DNA of 64,000 bases from Kingdonia uniflora. Taxonomy: Eukaryota; Streptophyta; Magnoliopsida; Ranunculales; Circaeasteraceae. The DNA lies in contig JACGCM010002017.1 of the NCBI GenBank assembly GCA_014058105.1, forward strand, positions 1,550,001 through 1,614,000, given 5' to 3'. Positions 21,940 through 32,745 of the stretch are shown one piece after another. Within the stretch, counting starts at the first letter, position 1. Each line of letters starts with the position of its first letter. Both the position numbers and the translations under genes were made by a program. The notes beneath the pieces were generated by a model. That model saw nothing but the letters and a program-made list of their open reading frames with translations. It was not told the DNA's origin and did no database searches.

Positions 21940-24821
21940 GAAATCGAAACCCATAACCCATCTTCAGATCTCCAAATGAATTGCTCGTACTACCCGGGCA
22001 TTCAATATTAAAGACCCACAGAAGTTGTACATGTCGTCAACTTCTGAAAAGTCACCAGCTTCGTAAACATATCGGCCGAATTCACATCACTGTGAATCTT
22101 TACGCACCCCGTCCCTCGAGAATCGAGCGAATATTGATAGTTTCCGAATATCACTGTGCTTGGTTATAGAGTAAAAAACCAAATCTTCGCTAAGTGTATA
22201 ACGCTTTGACTATCACTATAAAAACTTATGAGAAAATATTCCTACCAGCTTTTCATCAACCCCTTGAGCCAAACCATATATTGCACGCTTCTGTAGCTGT
22301 ACATATTCCGCCTCTGTCGTAGACAAAGCTACAATCTTTTATAGCCTAGAAACCCATGTAACTGCATCGCTTCCCAATGTAAAAACAAAACCACTAGAGT
22401 TCTTCCGCCTATCAGTCACCCTCCATATCATAATCAACAAACCCTGTAAGTATATCTAGAACCCCCTAACATAATGTCAATCTTGAGTCCCCTTTAATAC
22501 CTCAGTATCCTTTCACAGCTCTTCAATGCTCCTTACCAGATTGCTCATATACCTACTAACAACTCTAACTGCTTGGGCAACCTGTCTTGTACAATCTAGA
22601 GTACATTAGCTACCAATCACGGATTGATAAGGAACTTTCCGCATCTCATTACGATCCTTTTGCGTCTTCAGACAACCAATTCTTTTGTAATTTGAAGTAT
22701 CTCCCAATGGTGGACTAACAACCTTAGCACATTCATGTTAAACCGCTCTCAAGTACTTTTGTCGATGTACTTAGCTTGAGACAACTTCACTCTCGCTACT
22801 TTCTATCCCTTCAACACGCATACAAAGACTTGCTTCACCGTACCCAAGTCCTTCATAGAAAACTCTGGGATACGTTCCTTCAACTTAACTATCATCTCCC
22901 ATGTCGTACTTGCTACCAACATATCTACATACAGATAGTAGTAATATAGGATTTCCCGTTATTCGTTGATAAAAACAACAGTAATCTGCATTGCTCTGCA
23001 ATAGCCATTTCTAACATGAACTGGTTCGAACTTCAACAATACCACTGTTTTGGCACTTTTTCAACCGTATAATCTCGTTGGGAGCCTACACACAAGATCT
23101 TCTTTCCCTTAACCGCATACCCTTCTTGCTGCTACATATAAATTCTTCATCAAGGTTACCGTGAAGAAATCAGTCTTAACATCAAGTTGTTCAAGATGCA
23201 AGTCCTACGGCAACTTAGTCATCACACCCAATAGTACATCTTCACAACAAGCAAAAATCTCACTGAAATCAACGTCTTCTTTCTGCTGAAGCCCTTCACC
23301 ACCAGTCTCCCTTGAATCTCTTTGACCGTCATATTCCTACTTTTAGTTTGTATACCACCTTTGTGCAATGCTCTCGTTTCCCTTCGGTAACCAAACTAAA
23401 TCCCAAGTTTGATTGAAGATATGACTGTATCTCATCATCCATAGCAAGCTCCCAGTTGCTCTTGGTCTTCTACATCTAAAGTCTCCTTATAACTTTAGGT
23501 TCACACCATTGTGTAGTAACATTGATTTACAAGTTAACTGACCTTGCCGGAATTCTTGCAACTCTCAGCTCCATCGAAGTTCTATGAATGTCAGATCATA
23601 GGTTCTTTATTTTGATTCGTTGGCTTGACTCAACAACGACTTCTTTCTTCATCCTCTCGAGAAGTTTCATCATATTCAAGTCGACACTTCCGCTACTTAC
23701 TCGATCCTTTTCATAGTATCATTTGAAGTTCTTTATATAAAAACTTCATCATTTAATGTAACATTACCGGTCGGATAGACTTCGATTCTTCGCATCCCAA
23801 AAGGTACCCAAAATCAGCACCACCGTATCAAATAAAAACGTACTTCATCGACTTTGCATCACTGGTCCTTGATCATAATATTAAGCACATATAGGTACAA
23901 CGAAATATTAAGTGATTAAGGTTTTACCTCTTACTGATCACATGCTTCTTAAGGAATCCAAGTTCCAAAGTTGTTCGAAGGCCCTCCTGATAATCAAGTA
24001 CGCCATCGTACTAACCGCCATCATCCAAAAATACTTAGCAATCAGCGTTGAGTCCCCAGTTTCTCGCTCTTTATTATTTTCGGTTTCACTGGTCTACACA
24101 TCATTTTGTTGGGTGTTTCGGGAATAGTCCTTCTATACTCTCATCCCTTTGATGCACAAAAGTCTCAAACTCGTCACTACAGTATTCGCCCCGTTATCCG
24201 ACTTGAGACACTCAGTTTTAAACCGGTTTTATTTCAACTAGGCCCTCCATCTCCTTAATTATCGAACACATCTGACTTGCTCTTCATGAAGTAGACCCAC
24301 AGTTTAACGAGTAGCATCATCAATAACAGTAACATAGAGAAACCACAAGAGAAGACACCTTGGTTGGCCTCTAAATATCCGTTGTGTACAAGATCCACTT
24401 TTGGGTTTTCTTGATCTTCCCAGATAATTTGAAACTGACCTTCTTCTATTTTACAAGAACACACTACTTACAAACTTGAGATCAACCTCGCCAAGTCCCT
24501 CTGCTTTCCCTTTGTGTACCATTTCTTTATTCCCTTCTCACTCATGTGACCGAGCCGTTGGTGCCACGTACTTGTATCAACTCCTGAGTGGCCGCACAAT
24601 AGTGAAATTTCTGCTCATTTTGTATACAACGTTCCTTGTCGCACCTCGATCTACTAGCATAGCTCCCTTTGTTAACTTCCAGATGGTGTTACACCAAAAG
24701 TACTTGATATATCTGCCATTATCCGCCATTTGCTAACCGCATCAGTTACACCCCAATGTCAGGTACAAGTCGCACTTCGATAAAACAATGTTCCCCTGAA
24801 GGCAACAAGTAACCTTCATTA
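21940..24821 (-). pseudogene. Copia integrase/reverse-transcriptase remains
   Basis: Minus-strand translation gives scattered Copia pol blocks, for example KLWVYFMKSKSDVFDN near 24260 (integrase core), separated by stops and frameshifts. No open frame longer than 90 codons survives. Confidence 0.7.
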
Positions 24822-25691
24822 TCACCTTTCCAGTAGACCAGTAATATTGTGTGCACTTTTATCTGCAAGAAAGACCGTACCGAAGTCACCTTTGACAATA
24901 TTAGTTAGAAAACCTACATTCGCAGTAGCATAGAAGGAAGCGCCTGAATCAACAATCCAAGATTCGTTAACATCGTCACACGATAGTAGTAGAGCATCGT
25001 CAGAACTAACCTCCTCAGTAAGGTTCATTATATATTTCTCTTCATCATCAATCATTTTAGACGAAGAAGAGTTGCAATCTTGCCTGAAGTAACTTTTCTT
25101 TCCACAAGTCCAACATGCACCGTGCGGCTTAGACTTCCCTCTTGACTGTGATCGACCCCTTCTAAATTTTGACCCTTTTGAGTAAGATCTCCCTCTTTCC
25201 TCAACGTTCAACATACTGCCGTTTGAACTCGAATAAGGTTCAGATATTTTACGCCTATTATCTTCACTCATAATCAACGAGACTATAGTGTCAAATTTGA
25301 TGTCTTCCTTCCCCGATGAGTTGCTCACAACTGTAATGAACCCTTCCCAACTCTCAGACATCTGTCCTAATAGACCCCACGCTCTCACCTCCTCGGTAAA
25401 AGTGATTTTAACGGATTCTAGTTGAGCTTGTATGGTATTGAACTCACTGATATAAGCTTGTACACTACCATTGTCATTCATCTTCAAAGTAAACAAGCAC
25501 CGTAAAAGGTGAACCTTATTTGCCCCGGACGGTTTTGGGTACGTAGCGGACAACGTCTCCATTAAACCCTTCGTAGTCGTAACTTTGGAGATCATGTATA
25601 GAATCTGAGATGATAACGGTAACCTAACGATTCCAAGCGCCTTGCGATCCAATCGCGGCCACTTAGCAGCATCAAAATCTACTGGCTTCAT
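24822..25691 (-). CDS. Copia gag and protease
   Basis: A 289-codon open frame. The N-terminal half is Copia Gag (ALGIVRLPLSSQI, LMETLSATYPKPSG, then KMNDNGSVQAYISEFNTI). Residues about 190-205 hold a zinc knuckle, CWTCGKKSYFRQDC, in which the usual histidine is not in place, so RNA binding may be impaired. The protease active-site motif WIVDSGASFYAT is intact near residue 248. The frame then stops at 24822, before integrase. Gag would form virus-like particles and the protease would mature the polyprotein. Confidence 0.85.
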   Translation of the reverse strand: MKPVDFDAAKWPRLDRKALGIVRLPLSSQILYMISKVTTTKGLMETLSATYPKPSGANKVHLLRCLFTLKMNDNGSVQAYISEFNTIQAQLESVKITFTEEVRAWGLLGQMSESWEGFITVVSNSSGKEDIKFDTIVSLIMSEDNRRKISEPYSSSNGSMLNVEERGRSYSKGSKFRRGRSQSRGKSKPHGACWTCGKKSYFRQDCNSSSSKMIDDEEKYIMNLTEEVSSDDALLLSCDDVNESWIVDSGASFYATANVGFLTNIVKGDFGTVFLADKSAHNITGLLER

Positions 25692-25843
25692 CTCAACTCC
25701 ACCCAGTGGTAAATCAAGATCCTTCTGATAGAGGTAATTTTTTATCTACATCTTCCACACTTCAAAATTTGATCCATTGAACTTTGTGATCTTCAACTTC
25801 TTCTGATCGGCTATCGTTCTTCACCACACAAGCCCTAACACTC

Positions 25844-25855
25844 GCTCTGACACCA
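25844..25855 (-). other. primer-binding site
   Basis: Minus strand reads TGGTGTCAGAGC, initiator tRNA-Met type with one mismatch, next to the 5' LTR. Confidence 0.85.
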
Positions 25856-25857
25856 AT

Positions 25858-26461
25858 TGTTAAAAATTGAGGTAGCTACTCTCTCCTCTCTTGAAGAACG
25901 ATACGCGGAATAATCCCTAAAAGAAGAAACGATCAATCAAGAACAATAAAGAAGATAAGAAAGGTTTTCCAGATGAGGGAAGTAGAAAACCATTGCGGAT
26001 GAAAAACCACTCCTCACGAGCAATTCACTATGATATCAAACATGTTACAATGATCTTTCAAGCTTCTCAAGCTTTAATAGAGTCTCTTCAAACCCTAGCC
26101 TCTCTAAGATTAAACTCACAAAGATAGCTAACAAAATAACCTAAGTCCTTTTTATATACTAGAGGACTCAAATACAAGTAGTACGGATCTCGAGGCGGAA
26201 CTCAACAACTCAAACATAACATCTAAGGCAAACCTACGCGAAGCTCGTTCGAACGACTTTGCGATAGTTGGTCTCCAGCCCTAGAAAGATAGCATCTCGT
26301 TCGAACAACATCCAAGCTCGTTCGAACGAGATTGACTCCTGGGCCAAATTTTCAGTGAGTACAAAAAAAATTGTTTGAAGGACTTTGAAGCTCGTTCGAA
26401 CGACTTCCTTTTTTTCTTTTGAACGACTTCGACAATCTTGATTCGAGTTCACACCCCAACA
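25858..26461 (-). repeat. 5' LTR of the Copia element
   Basis: 604 bp, colinear with 21313-21928 apart from small indels; several palindrome copies have decayed here. Confidence 0.9.
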
Positions 26462-26554
26462 AGAACATAATTTCCTCTTACTATACTTTCTTTCTATTAG
26501 AAGATAGCAACATTGGGCATTCCTCAGATCATAGCATGCCATATTTTTTCGTAG

Positions 26555-26683
26555 GCAAAAGAGTTGTTGGCTCAACTTAAGTTTCATTCATCATTTCAAG
26601 AATATGCAAGTAAAAGAGCAGTGGATTCAGTGCTGCAAAATGTCTTGAAGGAACTAGAATCTATTGTTACTGCTATAGCATAA
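26555..26683 (+). CDS. candidate terminal exon of an unknown gene
   Basis: After a pyrimidine-rich acceptor (TTTTTTCGTAG), 43 codons stay open to a TAA: they include AKELLAQLKFHSSFQEYASK and end VLKELESIVTAIA. The composition (amphipathic, Lys/Glu/Leu-rich helix) looks like real coding sequence. Any upstream exons would lie beyond the Copia element that ends 93 bp upstream, so the gene was probably cut by that insertion. Family not recognised. Confidence 0.4.
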   Translation, partial: AKELLAQLKFHSSFQEYASKRAVDSVLQNVLKELESIVTAIA

Positions 26684-26924
26684 ATGGAAGAAGTCTAAGT
26701 AGTTAAGCTCCAAACGATCATTGTGGCTTTTTAACTTTTGTTTTTTAAATAAAAAGATAAAGGCCAAGTACCAACTACAAAGCCCAAAGGTCACTTCTGC
26801 TAGTACATGGAGTTGTTCCTGTTTGAGGGAGAGATGGCGTGCAGAATTACGATTATCTGGCCATAAGAACAGCATCTTCAAGTTCAACCTAGTTGGAAAA
26901 CCAACGGTCACCTTTTAACAGTTG

Positions 26925-27585
26925 TTTGGGTTTAGAATAGTAAGGGGTGTTTTAGGAAGGAAAAAGAGTTTCGTCTAAACCAAAAATCTTAGGGCTGTAC
27001 TTCCAATGATACCCCTGATTTCGTATAGGCCTTGGGCCCAATACATGCAATAGAGACTCCAATCTAAATCAAACTTTCTAAAATCATAGATAGCTTGGAG
27101 TTCAAGCTTATCTCAACTTATATATATCTGTGTTTATATATCCTTTGTTGCCAAACAAATTTAGTATATTATATCTTTCCTCTTCTTCCTCTTTTTCACG
27201 GAAGTTCCACCCTATGTTGAAACAATTTTCCTTAGAGGGTGTTCCATTGGTGTGCAAGATCATATTGTTCATGTATAGTAGCAATATCAAATGATGAACG
27301 ATACTACGTACGTGAATAATTTTGAAGTACAGCAATGGAATATTCTCTAAAGAGAATTGTTTCAACTCTTGAAGAGCAACGAGTAAGAAAAATATTCGTA
27401 CGTTCTCCCTTCTTTTTTGACGTTCTTATTTATGCTTTTGATCAGCAAAGACTTAATTTGCTTTTTTTATAGGTGATCAAAATTATTACAGTAGCCACGT
27501 TTGATACTTGATAATCCTAATTAGGAAACCATACGTGTGTATGTTCCGAACTTGTGTGCCCCTTACGAATTATAATCGTTGTACC
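26925..27585 (+). repeat. unknown repeat, copy C
   Basis: Colinear with copies A and B; more diverged in the possible exon (KFHPMLKQFSLEGVPLVCKI). Shares AGTAAGGGGTGTTTTAG at the left edge with copy A. Confidence 0.7.
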
Positions 27586-27589
27586 TTTC

Positions 27590-28300
27590 ACTATCTATAT
27601 TTAGTAGTCGAGGAGACTCCGATCTATATGCAAGAAACGAAAAATCAAAGATGGGCACAAGACCTGTAGGCATGTTTATTACTATTTCTGTTCGATGGAT
27701 AAACGCCTAAAGTACCTTTGATATTTAGTTAAACGGGATGACTATAATATTTTACAAATTTTTTGTTAATTTCATTGTTGAACTGTAAGTCCATCTATAA
27801 TGGAATTGATCTAATAACCATGATACAACCATGATACATGTTTCTGTTAATGGAGATTTCAATTGTAAATTGGGATGGAGTTTTACGAAGAATAGTTGAG
27901 CATTTGTGGCATGCAATCATTCATACAAAAGTTCAGGTCTTTATTGGATACTTTGTGGAGAAAATTGTGCCGGTGTTCAGAGATTTTTTCCTTCCTTGAA
28001 AGTTGAAAGCGTTGTTGCTGCAGTGTTTGCAACTGTGAAACTCTTCATTAACTCACTGTTAAGGAAAAGCTAGCCCATCAGGTATGATCTTTCTTCATTT
28101 GTTTGTGCAGAGTGCCTATTATTTGGAATCAATCTTATTGGGTAAGACTAGGCATACGGTACAATGTCTAAATCGGACGACATTTTATATTATATTACAT
28201 GTAAGATATAGCAATATATGATAAGATAACAAGATACATACGGATTACTGCAAGAATTATGGAATCAACTGACTTGCATTCAGAAATTATTTCTTCAGTT
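27590..28300. other. intergenic, no gene recognised
   Basis: No coding or transposon signal seen between the repeat copy and the citrate-binding-protein pseudogene. Confidence 0.4.
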
Positions 28301-28307
28301 TTCATTT

Positions 28308-29002
28308 TCATTTCTTATATGTTTTGATATCTCTCCACCGTGACTCCATATAGTGGCTTGCATTTCTATTGGCATAAACCCCACACTTGAAGTACAAGTC
28401 TCCCGGTCCCTGATCTTTCACCTCGAATTTGTGAGCACCATTGATGAAAACATTCACTTTTCCAATATCAACATCATGAATCACATTCACCCTAAACCAT
28501 TTGTCGTAGAGATCCGTAGCAACCACAGCATATTTGTAGTACTTCATATCCCCGTCGTAGATTATTAACTGAAGTGTTGTAGCTCCTGCTGCCGCACCAT
28601 GAATTTGAACGATGGAGACACCTGAAGTTCCTTTTGGGACATAACCGTAGCCTTCAAATTGCCAGACTACCTAGTGGTTTAGTCATGACCCTGGAAAAAA
28701 AAAATTAAATCTGTTATAACTCAGCAAAAACGTTCTTGTGGCTGTAAGATGAGTAAACTTCTGGTGTCGCGCTTGAATGGCTTGTCATCATTATAGACCC
28801 ATAAACTCTGCACTCCATCTTTGTAATTGTAACGTTGGTTCCGTGCTAAATTGTATGGTTTCTGTATGACGAAGTTTGCTTCCGTTCAAGGCACAAGGGT
28901 GAATCCTTATGTCGGGTGAGCTTCACATAGAAGACGGTCGTTTACCACAAAAAGAAAAACAATGACCATAATGAGCGAGAAAATAGCGACTGAACGTCCC
29001 AT
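28308..29002 (-). pseudogene. citrate-binding protein / alginate-lyase-2 fold pseudogene
   Basis: Minus-strand ATG at 29002 opens a signal peptide (MGRSVAIFSLIMVIVFLFVV), then the family block NFVIQKPYNLARNQRYNYKD, VQSLWVYNDDKP, a second exon with VWQFEGYGYVPKGTSGVSI, and an open C-terminal frame (28547-28308) with YDKWFRVNVIHDVD, YFKCGVYAN and MESRWRDIKTYKK. This is the plant citrate-binding-protein family, a secreted or vacuolar beta-jelly-roll protein. Stops replace residues after AHPT and after FTLVP in exon 1 and after GHD in exon 2, where there is also a frameshift. The coding order is otherwise complete, so decay is recent to moderate. Confidence 0.85.
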
Positions 29003-29049
29003 TTCGTGAAAGTTATTTGATAAGAGTATTGAAAGAAGGGTTGGAGTTT

Positions 29050-29790
29050 ATAAAAGTAAGATCGAAGTAATCCTAGTAACATGAGAATAAGTGTCAAAGA
29101 AATCAATGTTCTCTCTCTATCTAAATATTCCTTTAGCTACAAGGCTAGCTTCATCAGGTCTCAATTTCTTCTTAAGGGTCCATTTATAACCAATTGCCTT
29201 GCAACCGGGAGGTAAATCAAAAAGAACCCAAGTTCCATTGGACTCCAGAGAGTCCATCTCACTATTAATAGCATCCTGCCAAGCATCTGAATCAGGGGAG
29301 GTAAGAGCCTCTTTGATGGTAGACGGATCTCCCTCTAGAGTATATATAATTCAAAATCAGGACCAAAGTTCTTCTCCACTCGAGCTCTATTGCTCCTTCA
29401 AACATAAGTAATAATGTCTTTAGTTTCCAAGTATCTAGGTTCTTCTATCATAAGTGCAACAGAACTAGTTGATATAAAAGAAAACTTGTCTAGATATAAA
29501 AGAAAACTTGTCTTCATAAAAGTCAGCGTCAATAGATTCAATAATAGTTTTGTTTTGCAAGTCAAAAAATCTATACACTTTACTGTTAATTGCATAACCA
29601 ATAAAAACACATTACTAACAAGTTTCGACCTCTTAGGATCTGGTATCCTGACTGACATATGCTAAACAACCCCAAACTCTAAAGTATGAGACACTCGAAT
29701 TTCTGCCATTACATAATTCCAGAGGTTCGGTCAAAGTCTTCGAGTTAGGAACAATGTTTAACACATAACAAATAGTTAACAATATCTCTC
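29050..29790 (-). pseudogene. Copia pol fragment (integrase end and reverse transcriptase start)
   Basis: Minus strand reads YFRVWGCLAYV and VRIPDPKRSKL (integrase C-terminal block), then downstream WQDAINSEMDSLESNGTW, LPPGCKAIGYKWTLKKKL and FFDTYS of the reverse transcriptase, with stops and frameshifts. No LTRs belong to it here. Confidence 0.8.
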
Positions 29791-29799
29791 CTCACCAGT

Positions 29800-30029
29800 G
29801 TCATTCAAGTCAATGGTGATTTTATCAATGACGACAAAACGAAACATATTTCACATAAATCATTATAAATTACAAAAGGAGAATGAGATTGACGATTTTA
29901 GAAAATAACTTTACAAACCTATTCACGAAAACTCTCGCACCATTTACCTTCAAGCAGCTGGTACACGAAATCGGCATGCAAAAATTTTATTTATCAATAT
30001 CTCGGGAAGATCGACGTCAGAGGGAGTCC
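29800..30029 (+). mobile_element. truncated Copia 3' end, left part
   Basis: Plus-strand remnants of RNase H (DKTKHISHKS, then NNFTNLFTKTL and FKQLVHEIGM) followed by the same 3' untranslated sequence as the Copia at 46.4 kb (GATCGACGTCAG). It continues at 32746 beyond the nested element; together the two parts align with 46393-47060 reversed. Confidence 0.8.
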
Positions 30030-30642
30030 TGTTAGGAATACGACTCAAAAACTGTTAAAGTCGTTCGAACGAGTGGGAAGTCGTTCGAACGAAAATAACG
30101 TTTGGGCCAAAATTCCAGGGGATTGTCTAATTCGTTCGAACGACCTCATGACTCGTTCGAATGACTTTGGCTATGTTTGATTGTTTCTAAATTCGTTTTG
30201 AAGGGGATTTGATCCAAAGCGGTGGATTATCTCGTGATGCGTATTTCGGAGATGACCTATTGGAAAGCCTATAAATAGAGAGTGTATATTAAAGGCATTT
30301 GTACTGTGAGAAAGAGTTAGAGAAAGAAAAGGGAGAAATCTAGGGTTTAGCTCTGGAGAGATTTCTTGGGTTTTCTTTCTAAGGTTTCTTGCTGGGATTA
30401 TCTGTAAGGGTAGAGGTGAGGTTTGAGTAATCTCTGTAACTTCTTGTAACCTTTAGTGTGATAATATATTTGTCGTGCTTGTTGGGGGTGGTTTTGATCC
30501 TATTTAGAGTTTTCACCTAATTAAACCTCGTGTAGTGTTTTTATTGCCTTTATTCAAATTTTCTTTGGTTAGGTTAGTTATTCGAGTTCTTGTTGATCAT
30601 ATTGTGCTTCCGCGTGCGATTTTCCCTATCGGGTTCCCAACA
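30030..30642 (+). repeat. 5' LTR of the gag-only element
   Basis: Contains three perfect TCGTTCGAACGA palindromes (30061, 30081, 30132) and one imperfect (30153); TATA box CTATAAATAG at about 30270. Confidence 0.9.
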
Positions 30643-30644
30643 AT

Positions 30645-30656
30645 TGGTATCAGAGC
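30645..30656 (+). other. primer-binding site (initiator tRNA-Met)
   Basis: TGGTATCAGAGC, a perfect match, two bases after the 5' LTR. Confidence 0.9.
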
Positions 30657-30684
30657 GAGGTTTTGAGGCAAGTAGAGTAGCAAG

Positions 30685-31281
30685 ATGGAAAGATCTAAGT
30701 ATTCTAACGCGATCAAGCTTGATGTGGAGAAGTTCGATGGGAAGATCAATTTTGGACTACGGCAAATTCAAGTCCAAGATATCTTGACTCAAGGCGGGTT
30801 ACGCAAGGCACTGAAAGGGAAGCTTATACCTAAAACTCCGGTTGAAGGTATAGCGGCCCAGAAATCGGACGATAATGAAGAAAAGGACTGGGAAGATCTA
30901 TATTCAAGGGCTGTGAGCGGGATACGCCTTTGTCTCGCTAAGAATATTTTGGCAAACGTGTGTGGAGAGAAGACCGCAAAGAATCTTTGGGAAAATCTTA
31001 AAAGTTTGTACCAAACAAAGAGTTTTTCAAATCGCATATACCTCAAGGAGCGACTTCATACGCTTAATATGAATGAGGGTACGAGCGTTGGTGATCACCT
31101 AGATTCTTTGAACGGGATCGTTTCGGAATTTGAATCTATCGGAGTTAAAGTTGAGGATGAAGATAAGGCGCTTCAACTCATATGGTATCTTCCGTCTTCC
31201 TTCAAGCATCTTCAACCTACGTTGATGTATGGGAAGAAAACCTTGAGTTTTGAGGAGGTTATAAGTACGTTTTTTTTCTGA
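30685..31281 (+). CDS. Copia Gag, N-terminal part
   Basis: 198 codons. Starts MERSKYSNAIKLDVEKFDGK and carries the Copia Gag core: AKNLWENLKSLYQTKSFSNR, then LHTLNMNEGTSVGDHLD and LIWYLPSSFKHL. The frame stops at TFFF in a run of eight T, where intact relatives continue (LLRREDLR follows in the next frame). The sequence therefore looks one or two bases off in a homopolymer. Gag builds the particle that packages element RNA. Confidence 0.85.
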   Translation: MERSKYSNAIKLDVEKFDGKINFGLRQIQVQDILTQGGLRKALKGKLIPKTPVEGIAAQKSDDNEEKDWEDLYSRAVSGIRLCLAKNILANVCGEKTAKNLWENLKSLYQTKSFSNRIYLKERLHTLNMNEGTSVGDHLDSLNGIVSEFESIGVKVEDEDKALQLIWYLPSSFKHLQPTLMYGKKTLSFEEVISTFFF

Positions 31282-31327
31282 GGAGAGAAGACTTAAGGGT
31301 CGCGAATCCTTTGGGGAAAACTCTGCA

Positions 31328-31741
31328 ATGGTGGTTAGTGGAAAGAGAAGCTTTAATAAGTTTAGAAAAGGAACTTGTTGGAGCTGTGGTCAATCAGGTC
31401 ATTATAGATCGGATTGCAAAGCGGGGAAAGGTAATGGAGCAAGTTTGGCAAGAGGCTCCGAAAGTGACAGTAACAAACTGGTAACGGTTACTAGCAATGA
31501 TGGTGACAAGGCACTCCTCGTGGTGGCCGCTGATGGTTCTCGCCACAATAGAAGATGGGTGTTTGATAGTAGGGCTACAACGCATGTATGCGCACACAAG
31601 GCATGGTTCGGCAATTATGCAAGGTGTGAGGGTAGCAAGTTTATGTTGACGAGCGATAGCTCTCGAAGGCCGATTTTGGGAGTGGGTGATATTCGCGTGA
31701 GAATGTTCGATGGACGCATCGTAGTTCTTCATGATGTTTAA
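31328..31741 (+). CDS. Copia Gag zinc knuckle and protease fragment
   Basis: 137 codons in the frame that continues Gag. The CCHC zinc knuckle CWSCGQSGHYRSDC is intact at residues 17-30. The protease motif reads VFDSRATTHVC: the glycine of the usual DSG triad is arginine, so the protease is probably inactive. The frame ends at LHDV, followed by a short gag-pre-integrase remnant (about 31742-31900, including LIVKEVLSGNLYALVG). Confidence 0.8.
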   Translation: MVVSGKRSFNKFRKGTCWSCGQSGHYRSDCKAGKGNGASLARGSESDSNKLVTVTSNDGDKALLVVAADGSRHNRRWVFDSRATTHVCAHKAWFGNYARCEGSKFMLTSDSSRRPILGVGDIRVRMFDGRIVVLHDV

Positions 31742-32133
31742 CATGTGTCGAGTATGACTCGTAATCTAATTTCACTTTCCAAGTTAGATAATGAGGGTTA
31801 CAATTACTCTGGGTGAGGTGGAGTAATAAAAGTTTATCAGAAATCTTCTTTAATCGTGAAGGAAGTTCTAAGCGGGAACTTGTATGCATTGGTTGGTAAA
31901 TCAATGGGTGGAGATGTGAAGGTTGCGTGTACCAAGGGAGCTTTAAAAATTTCTCGAAAGGAAAATTTAGTTCAAGGTGGAGTAATGGTACAGTCTACAA
32001 AGATGATCAGAAAGTGGGTTCCGATTGGTAGGTCTAGGAAAAACCTAGACTCGTGTAATTTTATTAACTGAGAAGCGACAAGGATACACGACGAATGCTG
32101 CAGAAGAAACAGTTTTATCGCCGAGGTGGAGAT

Positions 32134-32745
32134 TGTTAGAAATACGGCTCAAAAACTGTTAAAGTCGTTTGAACGAGTGGGAAGTCGTTCGAACGAAAAT
32201 AACGCTTGGGCCAAAATTCCAGGGGATTGTTTAATTCGTTCGAACGACCTCATGACTCGTTCAATGACTTTGGCTATGTTTGATTGTTTTTAAATTCGTT
32301 TTGAAGAGGATTTGATCCAAATCGATGGATTATCTCATGATGCGTATTTCAGAGATGACCTAATAGAAAGCCTATAAATAGAGAGTATATGTTAAAGGCC
32401 TCTATACTGTGAGAAAGAATTAGAGATAGAAAATGGAAAAATCTAGGATTTAGCTCTGGAGAGGTTTCTTGGGTTTTCTTTCTAGGATTTCTTGCTGGGA
32501 TTATCTGTAAGGGTAGAGGTGAGGTCTAAGTGATCTCTGTAACTTCTGTTAACCCATAGTGTGATAATATATTTGTCGTGCTATTTGGGGGTGGTTTTGA
32601 TCCTGTTTAGGGTTTCCACCTAATTAAACCTCGTGTAGTATTTTTATTGTCTTTATTTGAATTCTCTTTGGTTAGGTTAGTTCTTCGAGTTCTTGTTGAT
32701 CATATTGTGCTTCCGCATGCGATTTGCCCCCTCGGTTTCCCAACA
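32134..32745 (+). repeat. 3' LTR of the gag-only element
   Basis: About 93-95% identical to the 5' LTR by eye; preceded by the purine tract. Confidence 0.9.

Larger units (their letters stand above)
21313..26461 (-). mobile_element. Copia retrotransposon, decayed
   Basis: LTRs at 21313-21928 (3') and 25858-26461 (5') begin TGTTG and end CCAACA; the element reads on the minus strand. The primer-binding site TGGTGTCAGAGC (minus strand of 25844-25855) has one mismatch to initiator tRNA-Met, and the purine tract lies at 21929-21939. Target duplicates are AGAAT (21308-21312) and AGAAC (26462-26466). Gag and protease are open; integrase and reverse transcriptase (21.9-24.8 kb) are broken by many stops. 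The flanks of the element belong to the same old repeat cluster (copies B and C). Confidence 0.9.
30030..32745 (+). mobile_element. gag-only Copia retrotransposon (TR-GAG-like)
   Basis: LTRs 30030-30642 and 32134-32745 (613 and 612 bp), TGTTAG start and CCCAACA end. Primer-binding site TGGTATCAGAGC lies at 30645-30656; purine tract CGAGGTGGAGAT ends at 32133. Target duplicates are AGTCC (30025-30029) and AGTCT (32746-32750). The 1.5-kb interior holds gag, zinc knuckle, a protease start and a gag-pre-integrase scrap, but no integrase, reverse transcriptase or RNase H, so it depends on other elements. It lies inside an older Copia 3' end. Confidence 0.9.
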
